Positions 15,943-25,401 of a stretch of DNA of 64,000 bases are shown in pieces. The stretch comes from Amphibacillus cookii (GTDB lineage: Bacteria > Bacillota > Bacilli > Bacillales > Amphibacillaceae): assembly GCF_016908375.1 (NCBI RefSeq), contig NZ_JAFBDS010000003.1:186001-250000 (forward strand). The letters run 5' to 3'. The translations under genes were made by a program, and so were the position numbers. Under the pieces are notes generated by a model. It made no database searches, was not told where the DNA came from, and was given only the letters and a program-made list of their open reading frames with translations. Every line of letters starts with the position of its first letter. The stretch's first letter is position 1.

Positions 15943-17058
15943 TTGAAAAACAAGGTTCATGAATTTAAAAATCATTTGATGTCCGGTATTTCATATGTAT
16001 TACCTGTCATTATTGCAGGGTCTTTAGTTGTCGCTGTTGCAAAAATTGTCGGATTTTTGTTTGGCGAAACAGATTTAAATGCTTTTGCTGATTCCGGTGG
16101 TATGCTTCACTATGCGTATCTATTTGAACAAGTGGGCTGGACAGCAATTGGGTTGCTTAATATCATTTTAGGTGCCTATATTGCCCATTCGATCTCTGGT
16201 AAACCAGGTCTTGCTGCTGGTTTAGTAGGTGGAGCACTAGCAAGTAGTACAAATGCTGGCTTTTTAGGTGCTGTATTGGCTGGTTTCTTTGCAGGTTGGT
16301 TAACCAATTGGGTTAAAAATAACGTTAAACTAGAAGGTTCGTTTGCTAGTGCTGTTCCACTTATCATATTACCTTTAATTACAGTAGGTGCTACAGGCAT
16401 TCTTATGGCACTTATACTTGGCCAGCCACTTGGTTGGTTAAATACTACACTTCTTGAATGGATTACAGATATGACACAAAGCAGCACAAACAATGTTGTT
16501 TTAGCGGCGATACTAGGCGGTATGATTGCATTTGACATGGGTGGTCCTGTGAATAAAGCTGCATGGATGGCTGGGAATGCGTTATTAATAAGTGGCGTAT
16601 ATTTGCCTGCGATTATGGTTAATGCGGCGATTTGTGTACCTCCATTAGGCTATGGATTAGCAACGTTAGTTAAGAAAAACAACTTCTCTAATGAACTTAA
16701 AGAATCAGGAAAAGGATCTCTAATTATGGGTATTATCGGCATTACCGAAGGTGCCATTCCTTTTACATTAAAAAGTCCATTAAAATTAATTCCTTTAAAC
16801 GTTGTAGCGGGCGCAGCAGGATCGGCCACTGCGATTTTATTGGGTGCACACGATGTCATGCCTCCAGTAGGTGGGGTATACGGATTTTTCTCAGTCGGTA
16901 GTGGTTGGGCGTATGTGATTGGAATTTTAGTTGGCGCTTTGATTATTGCATTCGGGTCTAATGCATTAGTGAATTTTAATGATGAAAAACAAGTTGCAAG
17001 TCAAGCAGAGGTAGTAAAATCAGAAGACGATATCGAATTAGATTTTGACACATTGTAG
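15943..17058 (+). CDS. PTS fructose-family EIIC
   Basis: A 371-aa permease with about nine helices. It starts with MKNKVHEFKNHLMSGISYVLPVIIAG, has the DMGGPVNKAAW substrate motif near residue 198 and the GITEGAIPF motif near 267, all fructose-family. It has a TTG start after GAGGAGGG. With GH38 downstream it most likely takes up a mannosylglycerate-like compound. Confidence 0.9.
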   Translation: MKNKVHEFKNHLMSGISYVLPVIIAGSLVVAVAKIVGFLFGETDLNAFADSGGMLHYAYLFEQVGWTAIGLLNIILGAYIAHSISGKPGLAAGLVGGALASSTNAGFLGAVLAGFFAGWLTNWVKNNVKLEGSFASAVPLIILPLITVGATGILMALILGQPLGWLNTTLLEWITDMTQSSTNNVVLAAILGGMIAFDMGGPVNKAAWMAGNALLISGVYLPAIMVNAAICVPPLGYGLATLVKKNNFSNELKESGKGSLIMGIIGITEGAIPFTLKSPLKLIPLNVVAGAAGSATAILLGAHDVMPPVGGVYGFFSVGSGWAYVIGILVGALIIAFGSNALVNFNDEKQVASQAEVVKSEDDIELDFDTL

Positions 17059-17071
17059 GAAGGAGAACGAT

Positions 17072-19705
17072 ATGACGAAGACTAAGGTTCATGTGATACC
17101 ACACTCACACTGGGATCGAGAGTGGTATTTCACATCATCACGTTCAACAGTATATTTAATTAAACACATGAAAGAGGTTCTTTCAACCTTAGAGGAGAAA
17201 GAGGGTTTCCCTTTTTACTTAATGGATGCCCAAACCTCCTTAATCGAAGATTACTTGAAATATTGTCCTGAAGATGAAGATCGAATAAAGACATTAGTAT
17301 CACAAAAGCGATTATTGACAGGCCCTTGGTATACCCAAACCGACCAATTAGTGATTTCGCAAGAATCAGTCGTTAGAAACCTATTATATGGTACACGTTT
17401 CTCAGACCAACTGGGTCACACATTTAAAATGGGCTATGTCCCGGATGCCTTTGGCCAAGGTGCAAATATGCCTCAAATTTACAAAAGTTTTGGGATTGAA
17501 CGCTTCCTCTTTTGGCGAGGCGTAGCAGATAATCGTTTAAAACAAACGGAATTTGTCTGGAAAGGCAGTGACGGCACCCAAGTACTAGCTGTTCAAATGC
17601 CTTTCGGTTATTACTATGGCGGGAATATTCCAGAAGACATTAATGACACAAAAGCATATTTAACGACCATGATTGGAGCGTTAGAAGAGAAAGCATCAAC
17701 TAAACACGTCTATTTCCCAAATGGGTTTGATCAAGCACCCGTAAGAAAAAATCTTCCTGAACTAGTAGAAACGTTTAACCAGATGGATGAAGATCGATCC
17801 TATGTGATGAATTCACCTGAAGTATTCTTTGACGAAGTAGAAGCCGATGCGAGTGAATTGCCGGTCATTACTGGTGAACTAACAGAGGGTAAACATAGCC
17901 GGATTCACAAATCGATTTTTTCTACTCGTGCTGACTTAAAACAAAAAAACAATCAAATTGAAAACTATTTAACCAATTGTGTGGAACCCATTCTCACGAT
18001 AAGTCATTCACTCGGAAACGCATATCCACATAAGCAACTTGAGGAAATATGGAAATTGATGTTTGAAAATGCAGCACATGATAGTATTGGTGGCTGTAAT
18101 AGTGATGAAACAAACCAAGATGTAACATTCAGATATAAACTTGCAAATGATAAAGCAAAAAATTTACTAGATTTGCATATGCGTCTTATTAGTGAACGTA
18201 TCCCTTATCAGCAGGACTTGAATTTTACTCTTTTTAATCCATTACCTTATCAGCGCTCAGGAACGTTCAACATCACGTTATACATCCCGGACGAAGCATT
18301 TACGATTAAGGACACGGACGGACAGGTTATTCCGTATACCATTCTAGATAAAGCGGATGTGACGGAATATGTCTTAAACCAAACGATTCAATTGAATCCA
18401 AGTAAAGACATTTACCTACCAAAGAAAATATATTTAGCTAATCTTTTAATCTCTGTACAAAATACAAGTGGCTTAGGCTATACTAGTTATTACTTAGATC
18501 TAGACAAGGAAGCACCAAAACAAGAATTGCTCGTTTCCTTCAATCGCGCCATCGAAAATGATTTTTATAAAGTAAGCTTAGCAGATAATAATACGCTGAC
18601 CATTACGGATAAACGAAGTGGAAGCACATTTACGAATCAAATGTTATTTGTTGAAAATGGTGACGATGGAGATTCGTATAATTATTCCCCACCCCGTGAT
18701 GATTTGTTTATTACATCTAAAGAAAGTGAATGTCTAAGTGTAAAGCGTGAAACGGGAGAACTCGAAGAAAGACTAACCATTAAATTAAAAATGCTCGTAC
18801 CTTATGATCTTAAAGATCGAGCGGCAGGCATTAATGATCAGCCTTTTATTATTGAGGCACAAGTCTCTTTACGTAAAGATGAAGAGTGGTTGCGTTTTAA
18901 TGCTAAAGTAAATAATCAAGTACTAAGCCATCGCTTAACCGTTCAATTTGATACCAAATTAGCAAGCCATTTTTCAACGGCTGATCAATTATTTGGCGTT
19001 ATTAATCGTCCAGTAAGGTTGCCAGAAATGGATGTTTGGGAGAAAGAAGCATGGCATGAAACACCGATTTCCATTGAACCCATGCAAAGCTTTGTTGCGC
19101 TCCATCAAGAAGAGCAAACAGTAGCAGTCTTAACAGAGGGTGTTCGAGAATATGAAATTGTTGGAGAACAATATGACACCATTCAATTGACGCTATTTAG
19201 AACCTTTAGTCATATGGGAAAGACTGATCTCTTGTATCGACCTGGTCGAGCATCTGGTGAAACCATCGTAGAAACACCTGATGCCCAACTTTTAGGTGAG
19301 CTATCATCATCATTTGCACTGGTTTACAAGGGATGCTCATTTGATGAATCACACATAGCAAAACTTGCCAAATCATACCTCTCGCCCATGCAAGCTTATC
19401 AGTTCTCTGATTTTTTGAATGGAAGGTTGATTTATGCTTTTCGAGATGAGGAGAAAACAAACCCATTAACTTATCAGTTAGCAGATTTTAATGATATGAC
19501 AGCGGTTGTTAGCGCGATTAAGAAAACAGAAGATTCAGATCATTACCTTGTTCGCGTATTCAATCCCTATTTAAATCAGGTAGCGACAGTATCCCAACAT
19601 TTAGTTGATCATGGTCAATTTGTTCAGTTAGATGAACAAACAGCAGATCAGTTGGTAGCTCAATTAACATCAAATCAATTTAAATCAATTATCTTATCAT
19701 CATAA
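17072..19705 (+). CDS. mngB: GH38 alpha-mannosidase, mannosylglycerate hydrolase type
   Basis: An 877-aa glycoside hydrolase of family 38, the same length I recall for E. coli MngB. It opens with VHVIPHSHWDREWYF, where the His and Asp bind the catalytic metal, and has YVPDAFGQGANMPQ with the nucleophile aspartate near residue 130. The central helical domain and C-terminal beta domains follow. It should release mannose 6-phosphate from the imported phosphorylated sugar, which ManA then uses. I use the ATG at 17072 after AAGGAGA; the longer frame overlaps the IIC gene. Mannosylglycerate as the substrate is inferred from context. Confidence 0.85.
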   Translation: MTKTKVHVIPHSHWDREWYFTSSRSTVYLIKHMKEVLSTLEEKEGFPFYLMDAQTSLIEDYLKYCPEDEDRIKTLVSQKRLLTGPWYTQTDQLVISQESVVRNLLYGTRFSDQLGHTFKMGYVPDAFGQGANMPQIYKSFGIERFLFWRGVADNRLKQTEFVWKGSDGTQVLAVQMPFGYYYGGNIPEDINDTKAYLTTMIGALEEKASTKHVYFPNGFDQAPVRKNLPELVETFNQMDEDRSYVMNSPEVFFDEVEADASELPVITGELTEGKHSRIHKSIFSTRADLKQKNNQIENYLTNCVEPILTISHSLGNAYPHKQLEEIWKLMFENAAHDSIGGCNSDETNQDVTFRYKLANDKAKNLLDLHMRLISERIPYQQDLNFTLFNPLPYQRSGTFNITLYIPDEAFTIKDTDGQVIPYTILDKADVTEYVLNQTIQLNPSKDIYLPKKIYLANLLISVQNTSGLGYTSYYLDLDKEAPKQELLVSFNRAIENDFYKVSLADNNTLTITDKRSGSTFTNQMLFVENGDDGDSYNYSPPRDDLFITSKESECLSVKRETGELEERLTIKLKMLVPYDLKDRAAGINDQPFIIEAQVSLRKDEEWLRFNAKVNNQVLSHRLTVQFDTKLASHFSTADQLFGVINRPVRLPEMDVWEKEAWHETPISIEPMQSFVALHQEEQTVAVLTEGVREYEIVGEQYDTIQLTLFRTFSHMGKTDLLYRPGRASGETIVETPDAQLLGELSSSFALVYKGCSFDESHIAKLAKSYLSPMQAYQFSDFLNGRLIYAFRDEEKTNPLTYQLADFNDMTAVVSAIKKTEDSDHYLVRVFNPYLNQVATVSQHLVDHGQFVQLDEQTADQLVAQLTSNQFKSIILSS

Positions 19706-19714
19706 ACAATGACT

Positions 19715-19737
19715 GAGGACTAAGATGCTTAGTCCTC
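19715..19737 (+). terminator. intercistronic hairpin after mngB
   Basis: GAGGACTAAG pairs with CTTAGTCCTC over a 3-base loop and is followed by TCATTTTAATC. It lies between the hydrolase and the regulator in the same direction and may give partial termination. Confidence 0.6.
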
Positions 19738-19770
19738 TCATTTTAATCAGTGGCTTAAGGAGAGGACGCT

Positions 19771-21684
19771 ATGTTTAATGAACGAAGAAAAAACAAATTA
19801 GTTTACTTAATTGAAGAATCTCCTTATCAGTTAAATAGCGAAAAAATCGGACAAATAATGAAATTATCTGCTCGAACCATTCGAAAAGATATTAAAGAGA
19901 TCAATGATACTGATCAAACGGGATTTTCAGTTGCTAATAAAATAGGTAAAGGTTATTATTTGAATATATATGACCAACATGCTTTTCACCAATTCAGAGA
20001 CGAAAGCAGTGAAAGTCATTATTTTGATGTAAACGTTAAGGAAGATCGAATTAAATATGTCGTCTATTTACTATTGAATGAAACAACAAATGGAACGATC
20101 GAAGAATTAGCTGAGGAAATGTTTGTTAGTCGATCCACATTGACAAATGATTTGGAACAAGTACGTCAACTATTGGAAAACTATAACCTCTCACTTTATT
20201 CAAAAGTCGGTAAAGGCATTTGGATAGAAGGTGATGAAAATCATAAACGCTTTCTTCTGTTATCTTTAATTGATGAGAGGCTAGCTGAAGAGAATATGCT
20301 TGCGTATTTCAAATGGAAAGGGCAAGAGCAAGCAATTACACGGTTAAAGGATATAGTGCCTCGTTTATTTAAAGACTTTCACCTGTATATGACTGACGAT
20401 AATGTAAACAACTTAATCTATCATATGCTCATTATGAAAGATCGCATTGAAATGGGGTTTACGATTAAAGATAGCGTTTCCTTTGAATGCACAGATCAAG
20501 AGCAAGCTTTATTCAACGAATTAGTCGATTGGCTTGAAAACTATTTCCAACTATCCATTCCTGAGCAAGAACAAGCCTATCTATTTTTACAAATTAAAAG
20601 TAAGGTTATTGTTGATAATTATGAAAATCTAGAAAAGATGAATATGGTTAAACAATATATTCACCGTTTAATAGATGAAATTAATAAAAGTTATTACTAT
20701 GATCTATCCAAAGATGAACAATTAAAGTTGGATTTACAAAGTCATATTTATTCCATGATTTATCGTGTTGAACATGATATTCGTGTCCGCAACCCAATGG
20801 AACAACACATTAAACGCTATTACCCATTAGCCTTCGAAGTCACGATGTATGCAGTTGAGGCGATTAAAGATACATTTAATTATGTAATTAATCAAGGTGA
20901 AATCGCTTATCTAGCTTTACACATCGGGGCATCACTTGAGCGTAATTATCAAATTGAATATGCTAGACATAATTCATGCTTGATCGTATGTGGTTCAGGG
21001 GCAGGGACAGCACGGATGATTGAAACAACGATCAAAAAGACCATGCCGGATTTGTTTGTAACAAAAACGGTTAGTGCTCAATCCTATAATGAGATGGAAT
21101 ATATCGAAGAAGATGTGGTCATTACGACGATAGATATTAAACATAAAAATAAACCTGTATATAAAGTCGATAAGTTACCAACAAAATCCCAATTGATTGA
21201 TTTAGATCAGCGAATAACTGACGAATTGGCTCATCATACAGATCTTTTTGACCGTTTTTTCTCACCAACCTTATTTGTCAAAGGTACCTATGCAGATAAA
21301 CATCATTTAATTAAATCCGCTTGCAGAAAGTTGGAAATGTATGGGGCGATCGATCATGAAGCAGCATTCATTCAATCGATTCATGAAAGAGAAAGGTTGG
21401 GATCAACGGTTTTAGGGGAAGGAATAGCGATTCCACATCCTATGCTTATGCTAGCTAAAAAGACAAAAGTGGTGGTCGTTATTCTGGATAAACCGATACG
21501 TTGGGCAGACGATCAAGAAGTTGAACTTGTCTTCTTGTTGGCGATTAGTAAGGAAGATTACGATCAGACATTGAATATTTATGACTTTTTAGTTGAAGTT
21601 ATTCGAAGAAATTATGGTGACAAATTAATAAATGCTGTAACTTTCCAGCAATTTATCGAACTTGCCAAAAAATTACATTTCTAA
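19771..21684 (+). CDS. PRD-containing transcriptional regulator with EIIB and EIIA domains
   Basis: A 637-aa regulator of the MtlR/LicR/ManR type. Order: HTH at residues 10-45 (SARTIRKDIKEI), second HTH near 110-135 (MFVSRSTLTNDLEQV), two PRDs with histidines in NLIYHMLIMKDRIEMG and EIAYLALHIGASLER, EIIB with cysteine in SCLIVCGSGAGTARM near 408, and a fructose-type EIIA with IAIPHPMLM near 555. It sits inside the mannosylglycerate-type operon and probably controls it. Ribosome binding site AAGGAGAGG. Confidence 0.88.
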   Translation: MFNERRKNKLVYLIEESPYQLNSEKIGQIMKLSARTIRKDIKEINDTDQTGFSVANKIGKGYYLNIYDQHAFHQFRDESSESHYFDVNVKEDRIKYVVYLLLNETTNGTIEELAEEMFVSRSTLTNDLEQVRQLLENYNLSLYSKVGKGIWIEGDENHKRFLLLSLIDERLAEENMLAYFKWKGQEQAITRLKDIVPRLFKDFHLYMTDDNVNNLIYHMLIMKDRIEMGFTIKDSVSFECTDQEQALFNELVDWLENYFQLSIPEQEQAYLFLQIKSKVIVDNYENLEKMNMVKQYIHRLIDEINKSYYYDLSKDEQLKLDLQSHIYSMIYRVEHDIRVRNPMEQHIKRYYPLAFEVTMYAVEAIKDTFNYVINQGEIAYLALHIGASLERNYQIEYARHNSCLIVCGSGAGTARMIETTIKKTMPDLFVTKTVSAQSYNEMEYIEEDVVITTIDIKHKNKPVYKVDKLPTKSQLIDLDQRITDELAHHTDLFDRFFSPTLFVKGTYADKHHLIKSACRKLEMYGAIDHEAAFIQSIHERERLGSTVLGEGIAIPHPMLMLAKKTKVVVVILDKPIRWADDQEVELVFLLAISKEDYDQTLNIYDFLVEVIRRNYGDKLINAVTFQQFIELAKKLHF

Positions 21685-21718
21685 CATTACAATAAATGAT
21701 CAGTAAGGAGGCTTTATG

Positions 21719-22648
21719 ATGTATGCAGTCGGGATAGACATAGGTGGGACAAAGGTAGCCATCGCTATTGTTAATCAAGATGGACAAATCATTCACCAAG
21801 ATAAATTCAACACGGACTTAACGATTGAGCCTAAGGCCATGATTGATCGAATTAATCAAAACGTTAAGGTATTAATAACGGAAGCTGAACTTAATCTTGC
21901 AACGATAAGTGGAATTGGTATTGGGGCACCAGGCCCGCTTAATAGCCAAAAAGGACTGATCACCAGACCACCCAATCTGAAACGATGGATAAATGTCCCT
22001 ATAGTGGATCAGATTCAAAATTTCTTTAACATGCCTGTTCGTTTAGAGAATGACGCTAGTGCAGCAGCACTTGCAGAGAAATGGATTGGAGCAGCTCAAT
22101 CAAATGATGATTTTGTTTATATCACCATCAGTACCGGAATCGGCGCTGGAATCTATGCCAATGGGCAATTAATGACAGGCTCACGTGGAAACGCTGGGGA
22201 TTTCGGTCATACGGTTATTGATCCAAGCTTTGGTCAGTGTCATTGCGGACAATATGGCTGTCTTGAGCATATCGCCTCTGGAACAGCAATTGCTAGAAAA
22301 GGGTCTGAGCTTGTTGGAGAACCGCTATCGACTGCAGAAGTTTTCTCCCGTTATCAGCTTAATGATCCAGTCCTCCAACCATTTATTAACGATATATTTC
22401 GTGTACTTGGCGCGGCTTGCGTCTCTCTTATCAATACATTTGATCCTGAAAAAATTGTCATTGGTGGTGGTGTATCTAAGGTTGGTCATGTATTATTTAA
22501 AGAGATAAGGGATTACGTTAAAAGACATGCACTAAACCCTGATAGCAGGGACACAACCATTGTTCCAGCAAAACTTGATCAAGATGCTGGAGTGCTGGGT
22601 GCAGCTGCACTAATCCTAAAAAATGAAGCAAATATACAAGGGGGCTAA
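21719..22648 (+). CDS. ROK family sugar kinase
   Basis: A 309-aa ROK kinase. It has the ATP loop GIDIGGTKVAIAIV, the catalytic LENDASAAALAEKWIG with Asp near residue 106, the zinc-binding CHCGQYGCLEHIASG and IVIGGGVSK near the end. It probably phosphorylates glucose, mannose or fructose in the cytoplasm; next to manA a manno- or fructokinase is plausible. Two ATGs lie together; the second, seven bases after AAGGAGG, is used. It is followed three bases later by manA. Confidence 0.85.
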   Translation: MYAVGIDIGGTKVAIAIVNQDGQIIHQDKFNTDLTIEPKAMIDRINQNVKVLITEAELNLATISGIGIGAPGPLNSQKGLITRPPNLKRWINVPIVDQIQNFFNMPVRLENDASAAALAEKWIGAAQSNDDFVYITISTGIGAGIYANGQLMTGSRGNAGDFGHTVIDPSFGQCHCGQYGCLEHIASGTAIARKGSELVGEPLSTAEVFSRYQLNDPVLQPFINDIFRVLGAACVSLINTFDPEKIVIGGGVSKVGHVLFKEIRDYVKRHALNPDSRDTTIVPAKLDQDAGVLGAAALILKNEANIQGG

Positions 22649-22651
22649 CAC

Positions 22652-23608
22652 ATGTATAATCAACCTATTTTTCTTGCACCCGTTTTTCAAGAACGAATTT
22701 GGGGGGGCACTAAATTAAAGACACTGTTTCAATATGACATACCCAATAACCATACTGGCGAAGCATGGGTCATCTCTGCCCATGAGAATGGACCAAGTCA
22801 AATTATCAATGGCGATTTAGCTGGAGAGACACTGACTGACGCTTGGGAAAACCACCCTGAACTTTTTAATAAGCCTAGTAATAGTGATGCCGCTTATCCA
22901 TTGCTTGTTAAAATCTTAGATGCGGCTAATGATCTATCTGTACAAGTCCATCCTAACGATAGCTATGCTCAAAAAGTTGAAGGGCAGCCTTATGGAAAAA
23001 CGGAATGTTGGTATGTCCTTCAAGCAGAAGAAGGAGCAAAAATTGTCTTCGGCCACCATGCACAATCTCAAGAAGAATTTGCTAAATTAGCCAAAAACGG
23101 TGATTGGGATAGCTTACTCCGTTACGTGCCTGTTCGTGCTGGAGACTTTATCTATGTCCCAAGCGGATCGATTCATGCTATTGGTAGAGGGATTGTTATT
23201 TTAGAGACACAACAGAGCTCAGATATTACATACCGTGTCTATGATTATGATCGTACCAATGATCAAGGGCAGACACGCGAGCTTCATTTAGATGCATCAA
23301 TTGAAGTGACCACAGCACCGCACCAAGACCCCTCTATTAAACAAACTGAAGTCACTCATCAAGGTTTAACCATAAAGAAACTCGTTGAAGAGCAATACTT
23401 TACTGTTTATCACTGGAACTTGACAGGAGAAGCTAATCAAAAGCGCGATGCCGACTTTCTCCAAGTCAGTGTCATTGATGGAAAGGCGACTTTAATCATT
23501 AACCAACATCATTACACAATAAAGAAAGGCGACCACTTCATCATACCGGCTACCATTGACCATTATAGCCTATCTGGAGAAGCCGAAATGATTGTTTCAC
23601 ATCCATAA
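22652..23608 (+). CDS. manA: mannose-6-phosphate isomerase, class I
   Basis: A 318-aa zinc cupin enzyme, normal length for the Bacillus type. It starts with PIFLAPVFQERIWGGTKL, has the metal site LSVQVHPND (about residue 94-102) with the ECW glutamate, and FIYVPSGSIHAIGRG with the third ligand histidine near residue 174. It turns mannose 6-phosphate into fructose 6-phosphate and so closes the path from the GH38 product to glycolysis. It is the last gene of the operon, with a strong terminator. Confidence 0.95.
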   Translation: MYNQPIFLAPVFQERIWGGTKLKTLFQYDIPNNHTGEAWVISAHENGPSQIINGDLAGETLTDAWENHPELFNKPSNSDAAYPLLVKILDAANDLSVQVHPNDSYAQKVEGQPYGKTECWYVLQAEEGAKIVFGHHAQSQEEFAKLAKNGDWDSLLRYVPVRAGDFIYVPSGSIHAIGRGIVILETQQSSDITYRVYDYDRTNDQGQTRELHLDASIEVTTAPHQDPSIKQTEVTHQGLTIKKLVEEQYFTVYHWNLTGEANQKRDADFLQVSVIDGKATLIINQHHYTIKKGDHFIIPATIDHYSLSGEAEMIVSHP

Positions 23609-23620
23609 TTTAAAAGAGAT

Positions 23621-23656
23621 AGATTAAGCAACGACATGCATGTCGTTGCTTAATCT
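23621..23656 (+). terminator. operon terminator
   Basis: A perfect 36-base palindrome starting AGATTAAGCAACGAC and followed directly by six T residues, 12 bases after the manA stop. A 65-codon frame that runs out of it is not a gene. Confidence 0.9.
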
Positions 23657-23945
23657 TTTTTTACTATTTCTTCTCATCGCTTGTTCCCACTGTAAAACAA
23701 TTAATCACCCTCCTATATCTGGACCCATATCTTTGGTGATGACAGACACTCTTTATCGTTCTAATCACTCTATAACACGGATTAACCTTAGTCAATATGT
23801 CACTTTTTTATTTCAAATTGATTACAAAACCTCATAATCCCTTGATAAAAATTAGGCATTTCAGTATGGTATTAGTGGACTAAGTATATTATTGGCGATT
23901 TTCAGCTAAATTTAGCTTATTTTCTGCGAAAGGAGTGTAGACACA

Positions 23946-24857
23946 CTGAAACGAAAAATATTTAAACCGAACAAATTAACATTTACGCTTATATCAAACC
24001 AAGCCAACAAGCCTGTTAAACGAATCGCATTGCCCCACTTTGTTATTTTGTTTGTTGCTATTTTATTTCTATTACCTATTACGCTATTCATCTATCATAG
24101 TGTTTTAAACAGACAACTGTTAACAACAAATGCATCCTTGCACGATCAAGTTGAACACTTAGAAGAGCATACAGAAGTATTATCCATGTCTTTAGATGAA
24201 CTAAAAAGTGAACGTGATACCGTTATCGAACGTTTTGAAGCATTAGATGAAATTGAAGAACAACTTCATGAATACATAACAACATTACCTGATGAGGCAT
24301 TAGGCGGCATCGAGATTCCACTGAGTACGGAGGAATTATCTTCTTTAGAATCCGATGATGTTAACACTATTTTAGAAAGTTCAGCTTGGCTAGAGCGATA
24401 TCAAGAGACATTAACCAATATTGAACAACTTGAAGAGAACTTACAATATATACCGACAGCATGGCCAACCGAACCGGATACGATTACATCCTCATTCGGT
24501 CCAAGAAACGATCCTTTCAAAGGGACACAATCGATGCATTCGGGAATGGATGTTCGTGGGACTATAGGAACACCTATCTATGCAGGCGCAGATGGCGTTG
24601 TTACTCTTGCTCAAAACCATGGGGGTTATGGTAAAACGATTATCATTGATCATGGCGGTCAATATGAGACCTTATATGCGCACTTGTCTGCAATCGATGT
24701 TAACCGCGGGGATCAAGTGATAAAAGGCGAAAAAATTGGAGAATTAGGTAATACAGGGAGAAGTACTGGCCCTCATCTCCACTATGAAGTCATCAAGGAC
24801 GGCGTACCTGTTGATCCTGAATATTACATTAATTTTTTTGATAATGAAGACGAATAA
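23946..24857 (+). CDS. M23 family metallopeptidase (membrane-anchored)
   Basis: A cell-wall endopeptidase of about 303 aa. After a basic N-terminus comes one membrane helix (FVILFVAILFLLPITLFIY), a coiled-coil region (residues about 60-110) and a C-terminal M23 domain with zinc ligands in MHSGMDVRG and GPHLHYEV. The coding frame has no ATG, GTG or TTG close to a ribosome binding site; it stays open upstream of the TTG at 24030 with a family-like KRKIFKPNKLTFTLISNQ, and a CTG at 23946 lies ten bases after AAAGGAG. I take CTG as start. The bactofilin gene follows. Confidence 0.8.
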   Translation: MKRKIFKPNKLTFTLISNQANKPVKRIALPHFVILFVAILFLLPITLFIYHSVLNRQLLTTNASLHDQVEHLEEHTEVLSMSLDELKSERDTVIERFEALDEIEEQLHEYITTLPDEALGGIEIPLSTEELSSLESDDVNTILESSAWLERYQETLTNIEQLEENLQYIPTAWPTEPDTITSSFGPRNDPFKGTQSMHSGMDVRGTIGTPIYAGADGVVTLAQNHGGYGKTIIIDHGGQYETLYAHLSAIDVNRGDQVIKGEKIGELGNTGRSTGPHLHYEVIKDGVPVDPEYYINFFDNEDE

Positions 24858-24872
24858 GAGAGGATTTTTAAT

Positions 24873-25268
24873 TTGCTAAAAGGAAAGAAACAAGAAGACA
24901 TCATTGACACAGTTATTGGTAAAGATACAACAATCGAAGGGAAAGTTTCATTATCAACAAGCCTTCGAATCGATGGTAAGGTTCACGGGGAAATTGAATG
25001 CAATGGCGATGTCTTTATCGGAAAAGATGGCTTTGCCGAACCTTCTATTAAAGCGAAAAATGTCGTTATCGCTGGTGAAGCAAAAGGTGATATTGAAACA
25101 AGCGCAAAAGTACACGTGCAAACAAGTGGTGTCTTAACAGGTAATATTACTTCAGCAGGAATTATTATTGATGAAGGTGGTATCTTTAACGGATCAAGTA
25201 CTGTTAAAGCAAAAGAACGAAAAAGCTCAAAGCGAAAAACAGAACCCGCAAATAACGATGAGCATTAA
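24873..25268 (+). CDS. bactofilin family cytoskeletal protein
   Basis: A 131-aa protein with the bactofilin (polymer-forming, DUF583) beta-helix: DTVIGKDTTIEGKVSLSTSLRIDGKVHGEIECNGDV and further short strands with a period of about 17 residues, framed by short disordered ends rich in Lys and Ser. It forms filaments on the membrane and often works with the M23 enzyme coded just upstream, 15 bases away. Start TTG after GAGAGG. Confidence 0.9.
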   Translation: MLKGKKQEDIIDTVIGKDTTIEGKVSLSTSLRIDGKVHGEIECNGDVFIGKDGFAEPSIKAKNVVIAGEAKGDIETSAKVHVQTSGVLTGNITSAGIIIDEGGIFNGSSTVKAKERKSSKRKTEPANNDEH

Positions 25269-25280
25269 ATAACTGTAGAA

Positions 25281-25320
25281 AAACTATCATCTTCGCTAAA
25301 AAGAACGAAGATGATAGTTT
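25281..25320 (+). terminator. terminator of the M23-bactofilin unit
   Basis: AAACTATCATCTTCG pairs with its complement over a 10-base loop and is followed by TTCTT; the minus strand has AGTTTTTCT, so it may also serve the other direction. Confidence 0.8.
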
Positions 25321-25401
25321 TTCTTATAATGGGTAGTTTTAAATGTTGTTAGTATCGAAATCCGCTACTATTCTAACAAAATACAGGAGCGAATCATTTT
25401 A

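Noticed and set aside
23640-23837. 65-codon frame after manA
   Set aside because: It starts inside the perfect terminator palindrome and has no ribosome binding site.
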